A stretch of DNA of 64,000 nt from the NCBI GenBank assembly GCA_964428475.1, contig CAYRYO010000004.1:1-64000 (forward strand), read 5' to 3'. The notes beneath the pieces are model-generated. The model saw nothing but the letters and a program-made list of their open reading frames with translations. It was not told the DNA's origin and did no database searches. Both the position numbers and the translations under genes were made by a program. Position 1 is the first letter of the stretch. Each line of letters begins with the position of its first letter. The DNA comes from JARICQ01 sp964428475. Lineage in GTDB: Bacteria > Bacillota > Clostridia > Tissierellales > Tissierellaceae. Below are positions 8,026-18,162 of this stretch, piece after piece.

Positions 8026-8865
8026 ATCTAAAAAGTCCTTTAGTTTTTTACTTCTGCTTGGATGTTTTAGTTTTCTGATTGCCTTTGATTCAATTTGTCT
8101 AATTCTCTCTCTAGTAACATTAAATACTTTTCCAACTTCTTCAAGAGTTCTAGTTCTTCCATCATCAATACCAAATCTAAGTTTTAGAACTTGTTGTTCT
8201 CTGTCAGAAAGAGTTTCCAATACTTCTAAGAGTTGTTCTTTTAACATAACATGTGCTGTGGCTTCTGCTGGGGTCTGTATTAAATCATCTTCTATAAAGC
8301 TCCCGAGCTCAGTATCTTCTTCTTCACCGATTGGAGTTTCCAAAGATACAGGTTTTTGAGCAATTTTCATTATACTCTCAACTTTATCTACATCTATATC
8401 CATTATTTCGGAAATTTCTTCTGGTGTTGGATCTCTTCCTAGTTCATGAATTAAATGTTTTTGAACACTTATGAGTTTATTTATATTTTCAATCATATGA
8501 ACTGGAACACGTATAGTTCTTCCTTGATCGGCAATAGATCTAGTCACTGCTTGACGTATCCACCAAGTAGCATAGGTACTAAATTTGTAACCTTTAGTAT
8601 AATCAAATTTTTCAACTGCTTTCATAAGACCTACATTTCCCTCTTGAATTAAATCTAAAAAACTCATGCCTCTTCCTACATACTTTTTAGCTACGCTCAC
8701 TACAAGCCGTAAATTAGATTCTGCAAGTTTTCTTTTCGCAGCTTCATCGCCATCTATAATTGCCTTTGCCAATTCCACTTCTTCTTCTCTAGTTAGAAGG
8801 GGAGCCTCCCCTATCTCCTTTAGATACATTTTAATAGGATCATTTGTACTTTGAGCCGAATTCAA
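8023..8865 (-). CDS. short RpoD-like sigma-70 factor
   Basis: RNA polymerase sigma subunit. 280 residues against roughly 360-370 for the usual Firmicute RpoD, and it lacks region 1.1. It begins with region 1.2 (DPIKMYLKEIGEAPLLTREEE) and has complete region 2 (LRLVVSVAKKYVGRGMSFLDLIQEGN, FSTYATWWIRQAVTR), region 3, and region 4 with the RERIRQIESKAIRKL helix-turn-helix. The start is taken as TTG at 8865, giving MNSAQST. GGAGGAG lies about 15 bases upstream, longer than ideal, so the start is uncertain. No dnaG neighbour. It could be a second, group 2 factor or the housekeeping factor itself. Confidence 0.88.
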   Translation of the reverse strand: MNSAQSTNDPIKMYLKEIGEAPLLTREEEVELAKAIIDGDEAAKRKLAESNLRLVVSVAKKYVGRGMSFLDLIQEGNVGLMKAVEKFDYTKGYKFSTYATWWIRQAVTRSIADQGRTIRVPVHMIENINKLISVQKHLIHELGRDPTPEEISEIMDIDVDKVESIMKIAQKPVSLETPIGEEEDTELGSFIEDDLIQTPAEATAHVMLKEQLLEVLETLSDREQQVLKLRFGIDDGRTRTLEEVGKVFNVTRERIRQIESKAIRKLKHPSRSKKLKDFLD

Positions 8866-8974
8866 TCTAGCTATAGAAAACTCCTCCTTTCTATAATTGA
8901 TAGCACAATAACTTGTTCATTCTTGTCCTATTTATAGTATAACATATAAATGATAGTTTATACTTATATTTTGA

Positions 8975-9640
8975 TTAATTTGAATTAAGTATAGCATTTG
9001 TAGCTTTATCTGGTATACCTATATTCTCTATTAAAATTTCTCCAGTATAGCCTTCTCTATCCAGCAGACCTTTTTTAGCCATATGGAATGTTATGGTTTT
9101 ATCTGCTTTAATAGCAATGCCCATAACGTTTCCAGTATCACAGTTAAGTCCGGATGGGATATCTACTGCCAGTGTATAGAGTGAAAACTGATTAGTAAAA
9201 GAAATTACATCAAAATACAAATTGTCGATATTCCGTGCAAGTCCTAGACCAAATAATGCATCTATAGTCATTTCATTTTCTTCTAGAGAGTTTTGCAATT
9301 TAGACAGATCATCTTTTTTATTTATATTTATATAATTTATATCCATATTAGTTAAAAAGTTAAAGTATTTTTTGAAATTTTCAGTTCCCTTTCTAACATC
9401 GCCTATTATAAATAGATCTATGCTTTTGTCTTTCATAATCAACTGTCTAGCAATAGCTAATCCATCGCTTCCATTATTGCCTATACCACAAATAATAGTA
9501 AATTTATTGTACTTTTCTAAATTAATATTTTCTAATACCCTAAAAGCTGCATTTTCCATAAGAAGAATACTAGGTATTCCTATATCTTTAATAGCATAGT
9601 TGTCCATTTCTCGCATTTCCTTGCAGGTAATAGCTAACAT
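8975..9640 (-). CDS. nnrE: NAD(P)H-hydrate epimerase (YjeF N-terminal domain alone)
   Basis: Repairs damaged nicotinamide cofactors by epimerising R-NAD(P)HX to the S form used by the partner dehydratase. 221 residues, only the YjeF_N domain: GIGNNGSDGLAIARQL is the nucleotide-binding loop and VDIPSGLNCDTG the conserved catalytic/ion-binding region. Many bacteria fuse this to an ADP/ATP-dependent dehydratase; that domain is absent here. AAAGGAGAG precedes the ATG. Runs in the same direction as the sigma gene 109 bp downstream. TTGTTT (9713-9718) and TATACT (9689-9694), spaced 18, could be its promoter on the minus strand. Confidence 0.88.
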   Translation of the reverse strand: MLAITCKEMREMDNYAIKDIGIPSILLMENAAFRVLENINLEKYNKFTIICGIGNNGSDGLAIARQLIMKDKSIDLFIIGDVRKGTENFKKYFNFLTNMDINYININKKDDLSKLQNSLEENEMTIDALFGLGLARNIDNLYFDVISFTNQFSLYTLAVDIPSGLNCDTGNVMGIAIKADKTITFHMAKKGLLDREGYTGEILIENIGIPDKATNAILNSN

Positions 9641-9781
9641 ATAATCTCTCCTTTTCTTGATTTAGTTTAAAAACACCTTTCCTAAAATAGTATACCCCTT
9701 ATAATAATTAAAAAACAAAATGACAAGATAAAGATTAAACCGTAATAATGCAATAAATATAAAAAAACTTGCAAAAAAGAC

Positions 9782-9810
9782 TTGTAATATGAAATTCAAT
9801 ATGCTAAGAT
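9782..9810 (+). promoter_or_regulatory. predicted promoter of the Re-citrate synthase operon
   Basis: TTGTAA (9782-9787), a 17-base spacer, then TAAGAT (9805-9810). Transcription would begin near 9817, giving a leader of about 225 bases before the first gene. Confidence 0.55.
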
Positions 9811-9819
9811 AATGAAAAC

Positions 9820-9935
9820 ACATGATTTAACAAGATGAAGTGATAGATTTTTCAAACAGGAATCTGAGGACGTGAGGCTTCTAATGGTGGGGAAACAAGC
9901 CCGAAATCCGACAAGGGAAATGACGACAATTGTAT
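9820..9935 (+). ncRNA. candidate structured leader RNA upstream of Re-citrate synthase
   Basis: Within A+T-rich intergenic DNA (9641-10041), the stretch at about 9858-9917 is strongly G-rich with short purine-rich loops (GGTGGGGAAAC, AAGCCCG, GACAAGGG). Pairing is possible between GATTT (9846-9850) and AAATC (9904-9908), and between GGCTT and AAGCC around the GGTGGGG loop. It lies just after a good promoter, and a CAAGTTT/AAACTTG hairpin (9989-10009) follows before the ribosome binding site. I could not match it to T-box, TPP, SAM, lysine or cobalamin elements; the GGGGAAACAAGCCCG part is only loosely like the ykkC superfamily. A new cis-regulatory RNA is possible but unproven. Confidence 0.4.
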
Positions 9936-10041
9936 AAAGACATAATAAATTCAAAGCATATTAAAATAAATCTTGAAATACAAAAAGACAAGTTTGAAAT
10001 ATAAACTTGCAATTAAAATAAAATAAAAGGAGGAAGTGCAA

Positions 10042-11388
10042 ATGATTTACAAAGCAATTGATACATTAAGACCAAATTTATTTAAAGATCAGTTTCCATA
10101 TGAAGAAATACCAAAGGTAAAATTCAATAATATACAAGTGCCATTAAATATACCAGAGGATATTTGGATAACAGATACTACATTTAGAGATGGCCAACAA
10201 TCAATGGAGGCTATGACTGTTGAAGAGATAGTGACTATATATGACTACTTACATGAATTAGATAATAATTCCGGAATAATAAGGCAGACAGAATTTTTCC
10301 TTTATTCTGAAAAGGATAAAATGGCAGTAAAAAAGTGCATGGAGAGGGGATATGAATTCCCCCAGATAACATCTTGGATAAGAGCTAAAGAAGAGGACTT
10401 CGAATTAGTAAAAGAGATGAATATAAAAGAAACTGGAATACTGATGTCTTGTTCGGATTATCACATATTTCATAAACTTGGAATGGATAGAAAAGAAGCC
10501 ATGGAATCTTATCTAAATATAGCAGAGGCTGCACTTCAAAATGGCATTATACCAAGATGTCATTTTGAAGACATAACAAGGGCAGATTTTTCTGGATTTG
10601 TTGCACCACTTGCAAAGAGTTTGATGGAATTATCATATAAGTATAATATGGAAGTAAAAATAAGAGCATGTGATACATTAGGTCTAGGCATATCTCATAT
10701 AGGGGTTGAACTTCCTAGATCAATTCCTGCCATTATTTATGGACTTAGATATTATTGTCATGTACCAGCATCATCTATTGAATGGCATGGACACAATGAT
10801 TTTAATAGTGTAGTAGTAAATTCAACAACATCATGGCTATATGGTGGTTCATCTGTAAATGCTACTTTATTTGGAATAGGAGAGAGAACTGGAAATTGTC
10901 CTCTTGAATCTATGATATTTGAATATGCACAGATAAAAGGCAATACAAAGAATATGAATCTTAAAATTATCTCAGAGATAGCAGCTTATTTTGAAAATAG
11001 ACTCGGAGTTATCATTCCTGCAAAGATGCCATTTGTAGGAGATGACTTTAATATCACTAAGGCAGGAATACATGCAGATGGAATGCTTAAAAATATAGAA
11101 ATATACAATAGTTTTGATACTGAAAAGATACTAAATAGACCACCTCTAATTGCAGTTAATTCTTATTCGGGTCTAGCAGGTATAGCTGCATGGATAAATG
11201 CTTATTTTAAATTAAATGATGCAGATAAATTTGAAAAAAATGATAAGAGAATAGTGCCTATGAAAAATTGGATAGACCAACAATATGATAGTGGAAGAAC
11301 TGCTAGTATCACAAATGAAGAATTAAAAGGATTGGTTGCTAGGTTTATTCCAAATGTATCTAACATGGGAGAAATAAAAGCTATTTAG
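10042..11388 (+). CDS. Re-citrate synthase (2-isopropylmalate synthase-like)
   Basis: Condenses acetyl-CoA and oxaloacetate to citrate with Re stereospecificity, as in Clostridium kluyveri. About 448 residues, HMG-CoA lyase-like TIM barrel: ITDTTFRDGQQS carries the catalytic Arg/Asp start of the family, IEWHGHNDF the metal-binding HxH, and FGIGERTGNCPLES the late barrel loop. It lacks the C-terminal leucine-binding domain of LeuA. The neighbouring aconitase and isocitrate dehydrogenase fit citrate rather than homocitrate or isopropylmalate, though homocitrate synthase is the main alternative. ATG 10042 is chosen over GTG 10036 because GGAGGA ends only one base before the GTG. Confidence 0.85.
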   Translation: MIYKAIDTLRPNLFKDQFPYEEIPKVKFNNIQVPLNIPEDIWITDTTFRDGQQSMEAMTVEEIVTIYDYLHELDNNSGIIRQTEFFLYSEKDKMAVKKCMERGYEFPQITSWIRAKEEDFELVKEMNIKETGILMSCSDYHIFHKLGMDRKEAMESYLNIAEAALQNGIIPRCHFEDITRADFSGFVAPLAKSLMELSYKYNMEVKIRACDTLGLGISHIGVELPRSIPAIIYGLRYYCHVPASSIEWHGHNDFNSVVVNSTTSWLYGGSSVNATLFGIGERTGNCPLESMIFEYAQIKGNTKNMNLKIISEIAAYFENRLGVIIPAKMPFVGDDFNITKAGIHADGMLKNIEIYNSFDTEKILNRPPLIAVNSYSGLAGIAAWINAYFKLNDADKFEKNDKRIVPMKNWIDQQYDSGRTASITNEELKGLVARFIPNVSNMGEIKAI

Positions 11389-11408
11389 AAATAATTGGGG
11401 GTAAAGAT

Positions 11409-13364
11409 ATGAAATTAACAGTAGCAGAAAAGATAATAAAGGACCATATAATGATTGGCAAAATAGAAAATAAAAGTGAAATAGGATTGAAAATAGATCA
11501 AACCTTAACACAGGATTCAACTGGAACCATGGCCTATCTTCAGTTTGAGGCCATGGGTATAGATAGGGTAAAGACGAAAAAATCTCTTGCATATATTGAT
11601 CACAATATGCTACAAGCAGGTCCAGAAAATGCAGATGATCATCTATATATACAGACAGTGGCAAAAAAATATGGAATATACTTTTCAAAGCCAGGTAATG
11701 GTATATGTCATCAAGTACATCTTGAAAGATTTGCAGTGCCAGGAGAGACTCTTTTAGGATCGGATAGCCATACTCCAACAGCAGGAGGAATGGGGATGTT
11801 AGCTATAGGAGCTGGAGGTTTAGATGTTGCAGTTGCAATGGCAGGTGGAGAATACTTTATAAATATGCCCAAAATAGTAGGTGTAGAGATTAAAGGGAAT
11901 TTAAAAGCTGGTATATCAGCTAAAGATATAATACTTGAAGTTTTAAAGAGATATAAGGTTAAAGGTGGAGTAGGTAAAATATTTGAATACTTTGGAGAAG
12001 GAATAAAAGGTTTATCTGTACCTGAAAGAGCCACCATAACAAACATGGGAGCAGAACTAGGGGCTACAACTTCAGTGTTCCCATCTGATGAAAAAACCTA
12101 TGAATTTTTAAAGCTTCAAGATAGAGCAGATGATTATAGAGAGATAGTAGCTGATAAGGGTGCAAGGTATTCAGAATGTATAGAGATAAATCTGGATGAG
12201 TTAGAAGCTATGATTGCTTGCCCTCATAGCCCAGATAATGTGGTAGCTATAAGTAGTTTGAAAAAAATAAAAGTAAATCAAGTAGCTATAGGCAGCTGTA
12301 CCAATTCTTCCTATATAGATTTAATGAAAGTTGCTAAAATATTAGAGGGGAAAACTATAGCGGAACATGTATCGCTAGTTATTTCTCCTGGATCAAAACA
12401 AGTATTGAATATGCTAGCAGAAAATGGAGGACTTTCAAAACTGATCTCTGCAGGTGCAAGAATTCTTGAATCGGGATGTGGCCCTTGTATAGGAATGGGC
12501 CAGGCTCCAAACACAGATGGAGTAAGTCTTAGGACCTTTAATAGAAATTTTTTAGGAAGATCGGGTACAGTATCAGCTGATGTATATCTAGTAAGTCCAG
12601 AGCTAGCTGCAGTTTCTGCCTTAAGAGGATATATAACAGATCCAAGAGAATATATAGAGGATTTGAATATATCCCTTCCAAATAAGTTCTTAGTAAATGA
12701 CAATCTAATAATTGAGCCCCGAGATATAGATTGTGAAACTGAAATAATAAGAGGTCCTAATATTAAAGATTTCCCAATTGGAAAGAAACTTGAAGATACA
12801 ATAAAGGGTAAGGTATTAATAAAGGTTGAAGATGATATAACAACAGATCATATAATGCCTTCAAATGCAAAACTGCTTCCATATAGATCAAACATACCTT
12901 ATTTGTCTGATTATTGCTTAGTTCCATGTGACGCAGACTTTCCAAAAAGGGCCAAGGATAATGGTGGAGGTATTATAGTAGCGGGGGATAATTACGGCCA
13001 GGGATCTAGCAGGGAACACGCAGCCTTAGTGCCTCTTTATTTAGGCGTAAAAGCTGTAATAGCAAAATCCTTTTCAAGAATACACAAACAAAATTTAATC
13101 AACAATGGTATAATTCCATTGATATTTACGGATAATAGCGATTATTCTAATATAGATTTATTAGATGAATTAGTAATAGAAGATTTAATCAGTCAAATAG
13201 ATATGGACAATGTAATAATTGAAAATATTACAAAAAATTCAACATATGGACTTCAAGTGGAAGTTACTGAAAGACAGAGAAAAATGTTAAAGGCTGGTGG
13301 ACTGCTAAATTTTATAAAAGATAAAAAGAACTATAAAATTGTTAAAGAAGGTGAAGATGAGTGA
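11409..13364 (+). CDS. aconitate hydratase
   Basis: Interconverts citrate and isocitrate with a [4Fe-4S] cluster. 651 residues, the compact aconitase of clostridia and mitochondria. GSDSHTPTAGGMGMLAIGAGG near residue 120, SCTNSS and ESGCGPCIGMGQ supply the cluster Cys residues, and the C-terminal swivelling domain has DNYGQGSSREHAAL. A homoaconitase-type enzyme is less likely because large and small domains are on one chain and citrate synthase is upstream. 20 bp after the citrate synthase gene; the 3' end overlaps the dehydrogenase. Confidence 0.93.
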   Translation: MKLTVAEKIIKDHIMIGKIENKSEIGLKIDQTLTQDSTGTMAYLQFEAMGIDRVKTKKSLAYIDHNMLQAGPENADDHLYIQTVAKKYGIYFSKPGNGICHQVHLERFAVPGETLLGSDSHTPTAGGMGMLAIGAGGLDVAVAMAGGEYFINMPKIVGVEIKGNLKAGISAKDIILEVLKRYKVKGGVGKIFEYFGEGIKGLSVPERATITNMGAELGATTSVFPSDEKTYEFLKLQDRADDYREIVADKGARYSECIEINLDELEAMIACPHSPDNVVAISSLKKIKVNQVAIGSCTNSSYIDLMKVAKILEGKTIAEHVSLVISPGSKQVLNMLAENGGLSKLISAGARILESGCGPCIGMGQAPNTDGVSLRTFNRNFLGRSGTVSADVYLVSPELAAVSALRGYITDPREYIEDLNISLPNKFLVNDNLIIEPRDIDCETEIIRGPNIKDFPIGKKLEDTIKGKVLIKVEDDITTDHIMPSNAKLLPYRSNIPYLSDYCLVPCDADFPKRAKDNGGGIIVAGDNYGQGSSREHAALVPLYLGVKAVIAKSFSRIHKQNLINNGIIPLIFTDNSDYSNIDLLDELVIEDLISQIDMDNVIIENITKNSTYGLQVEVTERQRKMLKAGGLLNFIKDKKNYKIVKEGEDE

Positions 13365-14362
13365 GGCATAATATAGTATTAATTTATGGAGATGGCATAG
13401 GAAAAGAGGTAATGTCTTCTGCTGTAGAAGTGATTGAAGCTACAGGAGTTAAGATAAATTGGGATGTAGTAACTGTAGGAGAAGATGCTATAAAGAGTCA
13501 AGGAGTGCCCCTACCAGATGATGCAATAGAAAAAATAAAGATAAGAAAAGTAGCTTTTAAAGGTCCTATAACTACTCAAGTAGGAGAGGGTTTTAGAAGT
13601 ATAAATGTATATCTAAGGAAAAATTTAAATCTCTATGCAAATATAAGACCTATAAGATCCTTTGAGGGAGTAGAAAGTCTTCACAAAGATGTAGATCTTG
13701 TGATAGTGAGGGAAAACACTGAAGATCTATATGCAGGTATAGAGCATATGGTTGGGGATGATGCTGCAGAGAGCATAAAGATAATAACTAGGAAAGCTAG
13801 CGAAAGAATATGTAGATACGCTTTCGAATTAGCTAGGAAAGAAGAGAGAAAAAAGGTAACTTTAGTTCACAAGGCGAATATTATGAAATTATCTGATGGA
13901 TTATTTTTAAAATGTGGAAAGAATATATCTAGTGAATACGCGGACATTGAATTTGAAGATGTAATAATAGATGCAATGTGCATGAAACTTGTACAATATC
14001 CAAAAGACTATGATGTAATAGTTGCACCAAACCTTTACGGAGATATACTATCTGATTTGTCGGCTGGTTTAATAGGAGGGCTAGGTCTTGCACCGGGTGC
14101 AAATTTAGGAGAAGATGTGGCAATATTTGAACCAGTTCATGGATCAGCACCAGATATAATGGGAAAAGGTATTGCAAATCCTATATCTGCTATATTATCG
14201 GGAGTAACGATGCTAAAACATATAGGAGAATTAGAGGCTGCTGTAAAGATAGAAAAAGCTTTAAGAAAAGCTTTAATAGAGAAAGATAATAAAACTTTTG
14301 ACTTAGGAGGTAAACTTACTACAAAAGAGTTTACAGAAGTGATAATTAACTATATAATATAG
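13361..14362 (+). CDS. NAD-type isocitrate dehydrogenase
   Basis: Oxidative decarboxylation of isocitrate to 2-oxoglutarate. 333 residues, beta-decarboxylating dehydrogenase family: GDGIGKEV at the N-terminus, RENTEDLYAG in the substrate region, KANIMK, and NLYGDILSDL for the metal-binding Asp residues. EPVHGSAPDI has Asp where NADP enzymes have Lys-Tyr, so NAD is the likely cofactor. GTG start overlapping the aconitase stop. Isopropylmalate dehydrogenase or homoisocitrate dehydrogenase are related alternatives; RENTEDLYAG and the operon favour isocitrate. Confidence 0.87.
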   Translation: MRHNIVLIYGDGIGKEVMSSAVEVIEATGVKINWDVVTVGEDAIKSQGVPLPDDAIEKIKIRKVAFKGPITTQVGEGFRSINVYLRKNLNLYANIRPIRSFEGVESLHKDVDLVIVRENTEDLYAGIEHMVGDDAAESIKIITRKASERICRYAFELARKEERKKVTLVHKANIMKLSDGLFLKCGKNISSEYADIEFEDVIIDAMCMKLVQYPKDYDVIVAPNLYGDILSDLSAGLIGGLGLAPGANLGEDVAIFEPVHGSAPDIMGKGIANPISAILSGVTMLKHIGELEAAVKIEKALRKALIEKDNKTFDLGGKLTTKEFTEVIINYII

Positions 14363-14405
14363 GGAATGTATAAAAGTAAAAGCTTTACAATATTGGAGGT
14401 GTATC

Positions 14406-17400
14406 ATGCAGAAAAAATTTAAAAAAATATTGGTAGCAAATCGAGGAGAAATTGCTATTAGGATATTTAGAGCATGCAGTGAAATTGGAATAAGAACTGT
14501 TGCTATTTACTCAGAGGAAGATAGAAGCTCGCTATTTAGAACAAAGGCAGATGAATCTTATTTAATTGGAAAAAACAAGGGGCCTATTGAAGCTTATTTA
14601 AGTATAGATGAAATAATTAAAATAGCACTTAAAAAGGGTGTAGATGCAATACATCCAGGATATGGCTTTTTATCTGAAAACCCAGAATTAGCTAGAAAAT
14701 GCAGGGAAGTTGGAATAGAATTTATAGGGCCTACATCTGAAATGATGGAAAGTTTGGGAGATAAGATAAAATCTAAAAAGGTAGCAAATAGTGTTGGAGT
14801 AAGTATAATTCCGGGGATTGATAGAGCAGTGAGAACTGAAGAAGAAGCTAAGGAATTTGCAAACTACAGTGGATATCCAATCATGCTAAAAGCTTCTGCT
14901 GGTGGCGGTGGTAGAGGTATGAGAATAGTAAGGCGAGAAGAAGATTTAATAGCCGAATATCATAGTGCGAAAAATGAAGCAAAAAAGGCCTTTGGCATAG
15001 AAGATGTATTTATAGAAAAATATCTTGAAAAACCAAAACATATAGAAGTTCAAATATTAGGAGATAAACATGGTAATATAGTACATTTATTTGAAAGAGA
15101 TTGCTCAATACAGAGAAGACATCAAAAAGTAATTGAATATGCTCCTGCATTTTCTATTACAGAAGAGCAGAGAATTAAAATGTGTGAAGATGCAGTTAAG
15201 ATAGCAAAGGCAGTAGATTATGTAAATGCTGGAACTGTTGAATTTTTACTTGATAAACATGGGAATCATTATTTTATAGAGGTAAACCCTAGAATACAAG
15301 TAGAACACACTGTAACAGAAATGGTTACAGGAATAGATATAGTTCAAAGTCAGATCTTAATAGCGGAAGGATATTCTTTGGATTCCCCGGAAATAGGAAT
15401 TAAAAGTCAAGATGATATAAAAGTAAATGGATATGCTATACAATGTAGAGTAACTACTGAAGATCCGTTAAATAATTTTGCTCCTGATACTGGGAATATT
15501 GATATATATAGGACTGGGTCGGGATTTGGCATCAGACTTGACGGAGGAAATGGGTTTACAGGAGGGACTATTAGTCCGTATTATGATAGCCTCTTAGTAA
15601 AGGTTACCTCTTGGTCTAGAACCTTTAACGATGCATCTAAAAAGGTTAGCAGGGCTTTAAAAGAAATAAAAATCAGAGGTGTAAAAACTAATGTAGCTTT
15701 TTTAATAAATGTATTAAATCATCAAGAGTTTATAGACGGAAGGTGCGACACGGGTTTTATAAATTACAATGAAGAATTGTTTGATATAATAGCAAAGAAA
15801 GATGTAGAACTCAAAGTATTGAATTATATAGGTGAAAAAGTAATAAATAAAACAAAAGGCAATAAGCCTGAGTTTGATTTCCCTAGGGTTCCGAAAGTAG
15901 AAAGACCATTTGTGCAAAGAGGAAGCAAGCAAATACTAGATGAGAAAGGACCAGAGGGTGTTGTAGACTTTATAAAAGGTCAAAAGTCACTTCTTATCAC
16001 GGATACTACTCTAAGAGATGCACATCAGTCGCTTATGGCAACTAGAATGAGAACTTCAGATATGCTTAAGATTTCAAAGGCGATTTCTGTACTTGGAAAG
16101 GACCTTTTTTCTCTAGAAATGTGGGGAGGAGCTACATTTGATGTCTNNNNNNNNNNNNNNNNNNNNNNNNNNNNNNNNNNNNNNNNNNNNNNNNNNNNNN
16201 NNNNNNNNNNNNNNNNNNNNNNNNNNNNNNNNNNNNNNNNNNNNNNCTTGGAAAGGACCTTTTTTCTCTAGAAATGTGGGGAGGAGCTACATTTGATGTC
16301 TCATATAGATTTTTAAAAGAATCTCCTTGGGCTAGACTTGAACTTTTAAGAAATAAGATACCAAATATACTCTTTCAGATGTTGATTAGAGGCTCGAATG
16401 CTGTAGGTTATAGAAATTATCCAGATAATGTAATAAGAGAATTTGTAAGAGAATCTGCTAAAGGTGGTATTGATGTATTTAGAATATTTGACTCTCTAAA
16501 TTGGCTAGATGGTATGAAAATAGCTACTGAAGAAGTATTGAAATCAGGGAAATTAGCAGAAACTTGTATTTGTTACACTGGTGATATATTGGATAAGAAG
16601 AAAAACAAATATACTTTGGATTACTATATAAAAACTGCAAAAGAAATTGAAAAGACAGGAGCACATATACTTGGAATCAAGGATATGACATCTCTATTAA
16701 AGCCAGAGGCAGCATTTCAATTAATTAGTGAACTTAAAAAAGAGATAAAAATTCCAATTCACCTTCATACTCATGATACAAGTGGAAATGGAATAGCAAC
16801 TCTTCTAATGGCAAATCATGCTGGTGTAGATATAGTAGATGCGGCATTTAATAGTATGTCAGGACTTACAAGTCAACCTGCATTAAATTCTGTAGTGGCA
16901 GCACTGGAACACACTGATAGATCTACAGGTCTTGATCTAGACAATCTTCAACTTATTTCAGACTATTGGAGCAATATAAGACCAATATACTCAGAATTTG
17001 AATCAGATCTTAAATCAGGAACTGCTGAAATATATAAATATGAAATACCAGGAGGACAATATTCTAATTTAAAACCACAGGTGGAGAGTTTTGGACTCGG
17101 ACATAGATTTAATGAAGTCAAAGAAATGTATAAAGATGTAAATGAAATGCTAGGAGATATAGTAAAAGTAACACCTACTTCAAAAGTAGTAGGAGATTTA
17201 GCTATATTTATGGTTCAAAATGATTTAACAAAAGAAAATATTTATGATAAAGCTAAGGATATGGCATTCCCAGATAGTGCAGTTTCATATTTCCAGGGAA
17301 TGATGGGGCAAGCTATGGGTGGATTTCCAGAAAGACTTCAAAACTTAGTATTAAAAGGAGAAAAGCCTATCACATGTAGGCCAGGAGAACTTTTAGAAGA

Positions 17401-17992
17401 TGAAGATTTTGATGAAATAGAAAAGCATTTAAGGGAAAAACATAAAATACAGCCAAAAATACAAGATATACTCTCCTATGCTATATATCCTAAGGTGTTT
17501 GAAGACTATCTAAAGTATATGGAAGAACAAGGTGATTTTAGTAGAATGGGCAGTGATATATTCTTCCATGGACTGAGAGAAGGAGAAACTGGGGAAGTAG
17601 AGATTGAAGAAGGTAAAATCCTTGTAATCAAACTTATAGAAATAGGTAGAATAGATGATACTGGATATAGAACACTTTACTTTGAGGTAAATGATAGCAG
17701 AAGGACAATAAGGGTATTTGACAAAGATAGCAATGTAATAAAAGAAAACATAGAAAAACAAATGGCAGACCCAGATAATAAACTTGAGGTAGGGGCAAAT
17801 ATCCCAGGAACTGTTGCTAAAGTTTTAGTTAAAGCTGGAGAAGATGTAGATGAAAATCAAACAGTTGCAGTAATAGAGGCAATGAAAATGGAAACTCAAA
17901 TAAAATCATCCGTTAAAGGGAAAGTGATATCTGTCTTTGTGAAAGATGGAGATAGGGTTGAAGCAGGAGAACTGCTAATGAGATTAGAATGA
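14406..17992 (+). CDS. pyc: pyruvate carboxylase (interrupted by false scaffold gap)
   Basis: Biotin-dependent carboxylation of pyruvate to oxaloacetate, feeding the citrate synthase upstream. Domain order is biotin carboxylase (residues 1 to about 450, ATP-grasp loop ASAGGGGRGMRIV), carboxyltransferase (starting TDTTLRDAHQSLMATRMRT) and a C-terminal biotinyl domain with AMKM near the end. A 100-N block at 16147-16246 is flanked by identical 55-bp copies. Removing the Ns and one copy joins 14406-16146 to 16302-17992 in frame, giving 1143 residues, the normal size. Preceded by TGGAGG. Last gene of the operon. Confidence 0.95.
16092..16301. repeat. 55-bp direct duplication flanking a 100-N gap (assembly artefact)
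   Basis: Bases 16092-16146 and 16247-16301 are identical over 55 bp around exactly 100 Ns. The repeat length is the same as at the cbiT gap, so both come from k-mer overlaps of contig ends. Collapsing restores pyruvate carboxylase in frame. Confidence 0.93.
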
Positions 17993-18012
17993 CATATTCA
18001 TCTTAATTTCAA

Positions 18013-18055
18013 TAGAGAATAAATAATTTTTTAAAATTATTTATTCTCTATTTTT
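18013..18055 (+). terminator. terminator after pyruvate carboxylase
   Basis: Perfect 18-bp inverted repeat (18013-18030 and 18033-18050) with a 2-base loop, followed by TTTTT. Ends the Re-citrate synthase operon. Confidence 0.85.
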
Positions 18056-18162
18056 ATAATAAATAAAAAAATCCAATTAAACACTTAAAAATAATATAAA
18101 TAAGTAGTATAATTAGTATATGGCAATGGGGTAAGTACAATAATATACTAGAGGTGATATAT

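Noticed and set aside
9820..9935. Leader as T-box, M-box or hammerhead ribozyme
   Set aside because: No AGGGTGG T-box sequence; the GTGAGGCTTCT resemblance to an M-box start is not backed by the rest of that element; CTGAGGA and GAAAC are not framed by pairing hammerhead stems.
16147..16246. Pyruvate carboxylase as split gene or pseudogene
   Set aside because: Collapsing the duplicated flanks restores a full in-frame protein.
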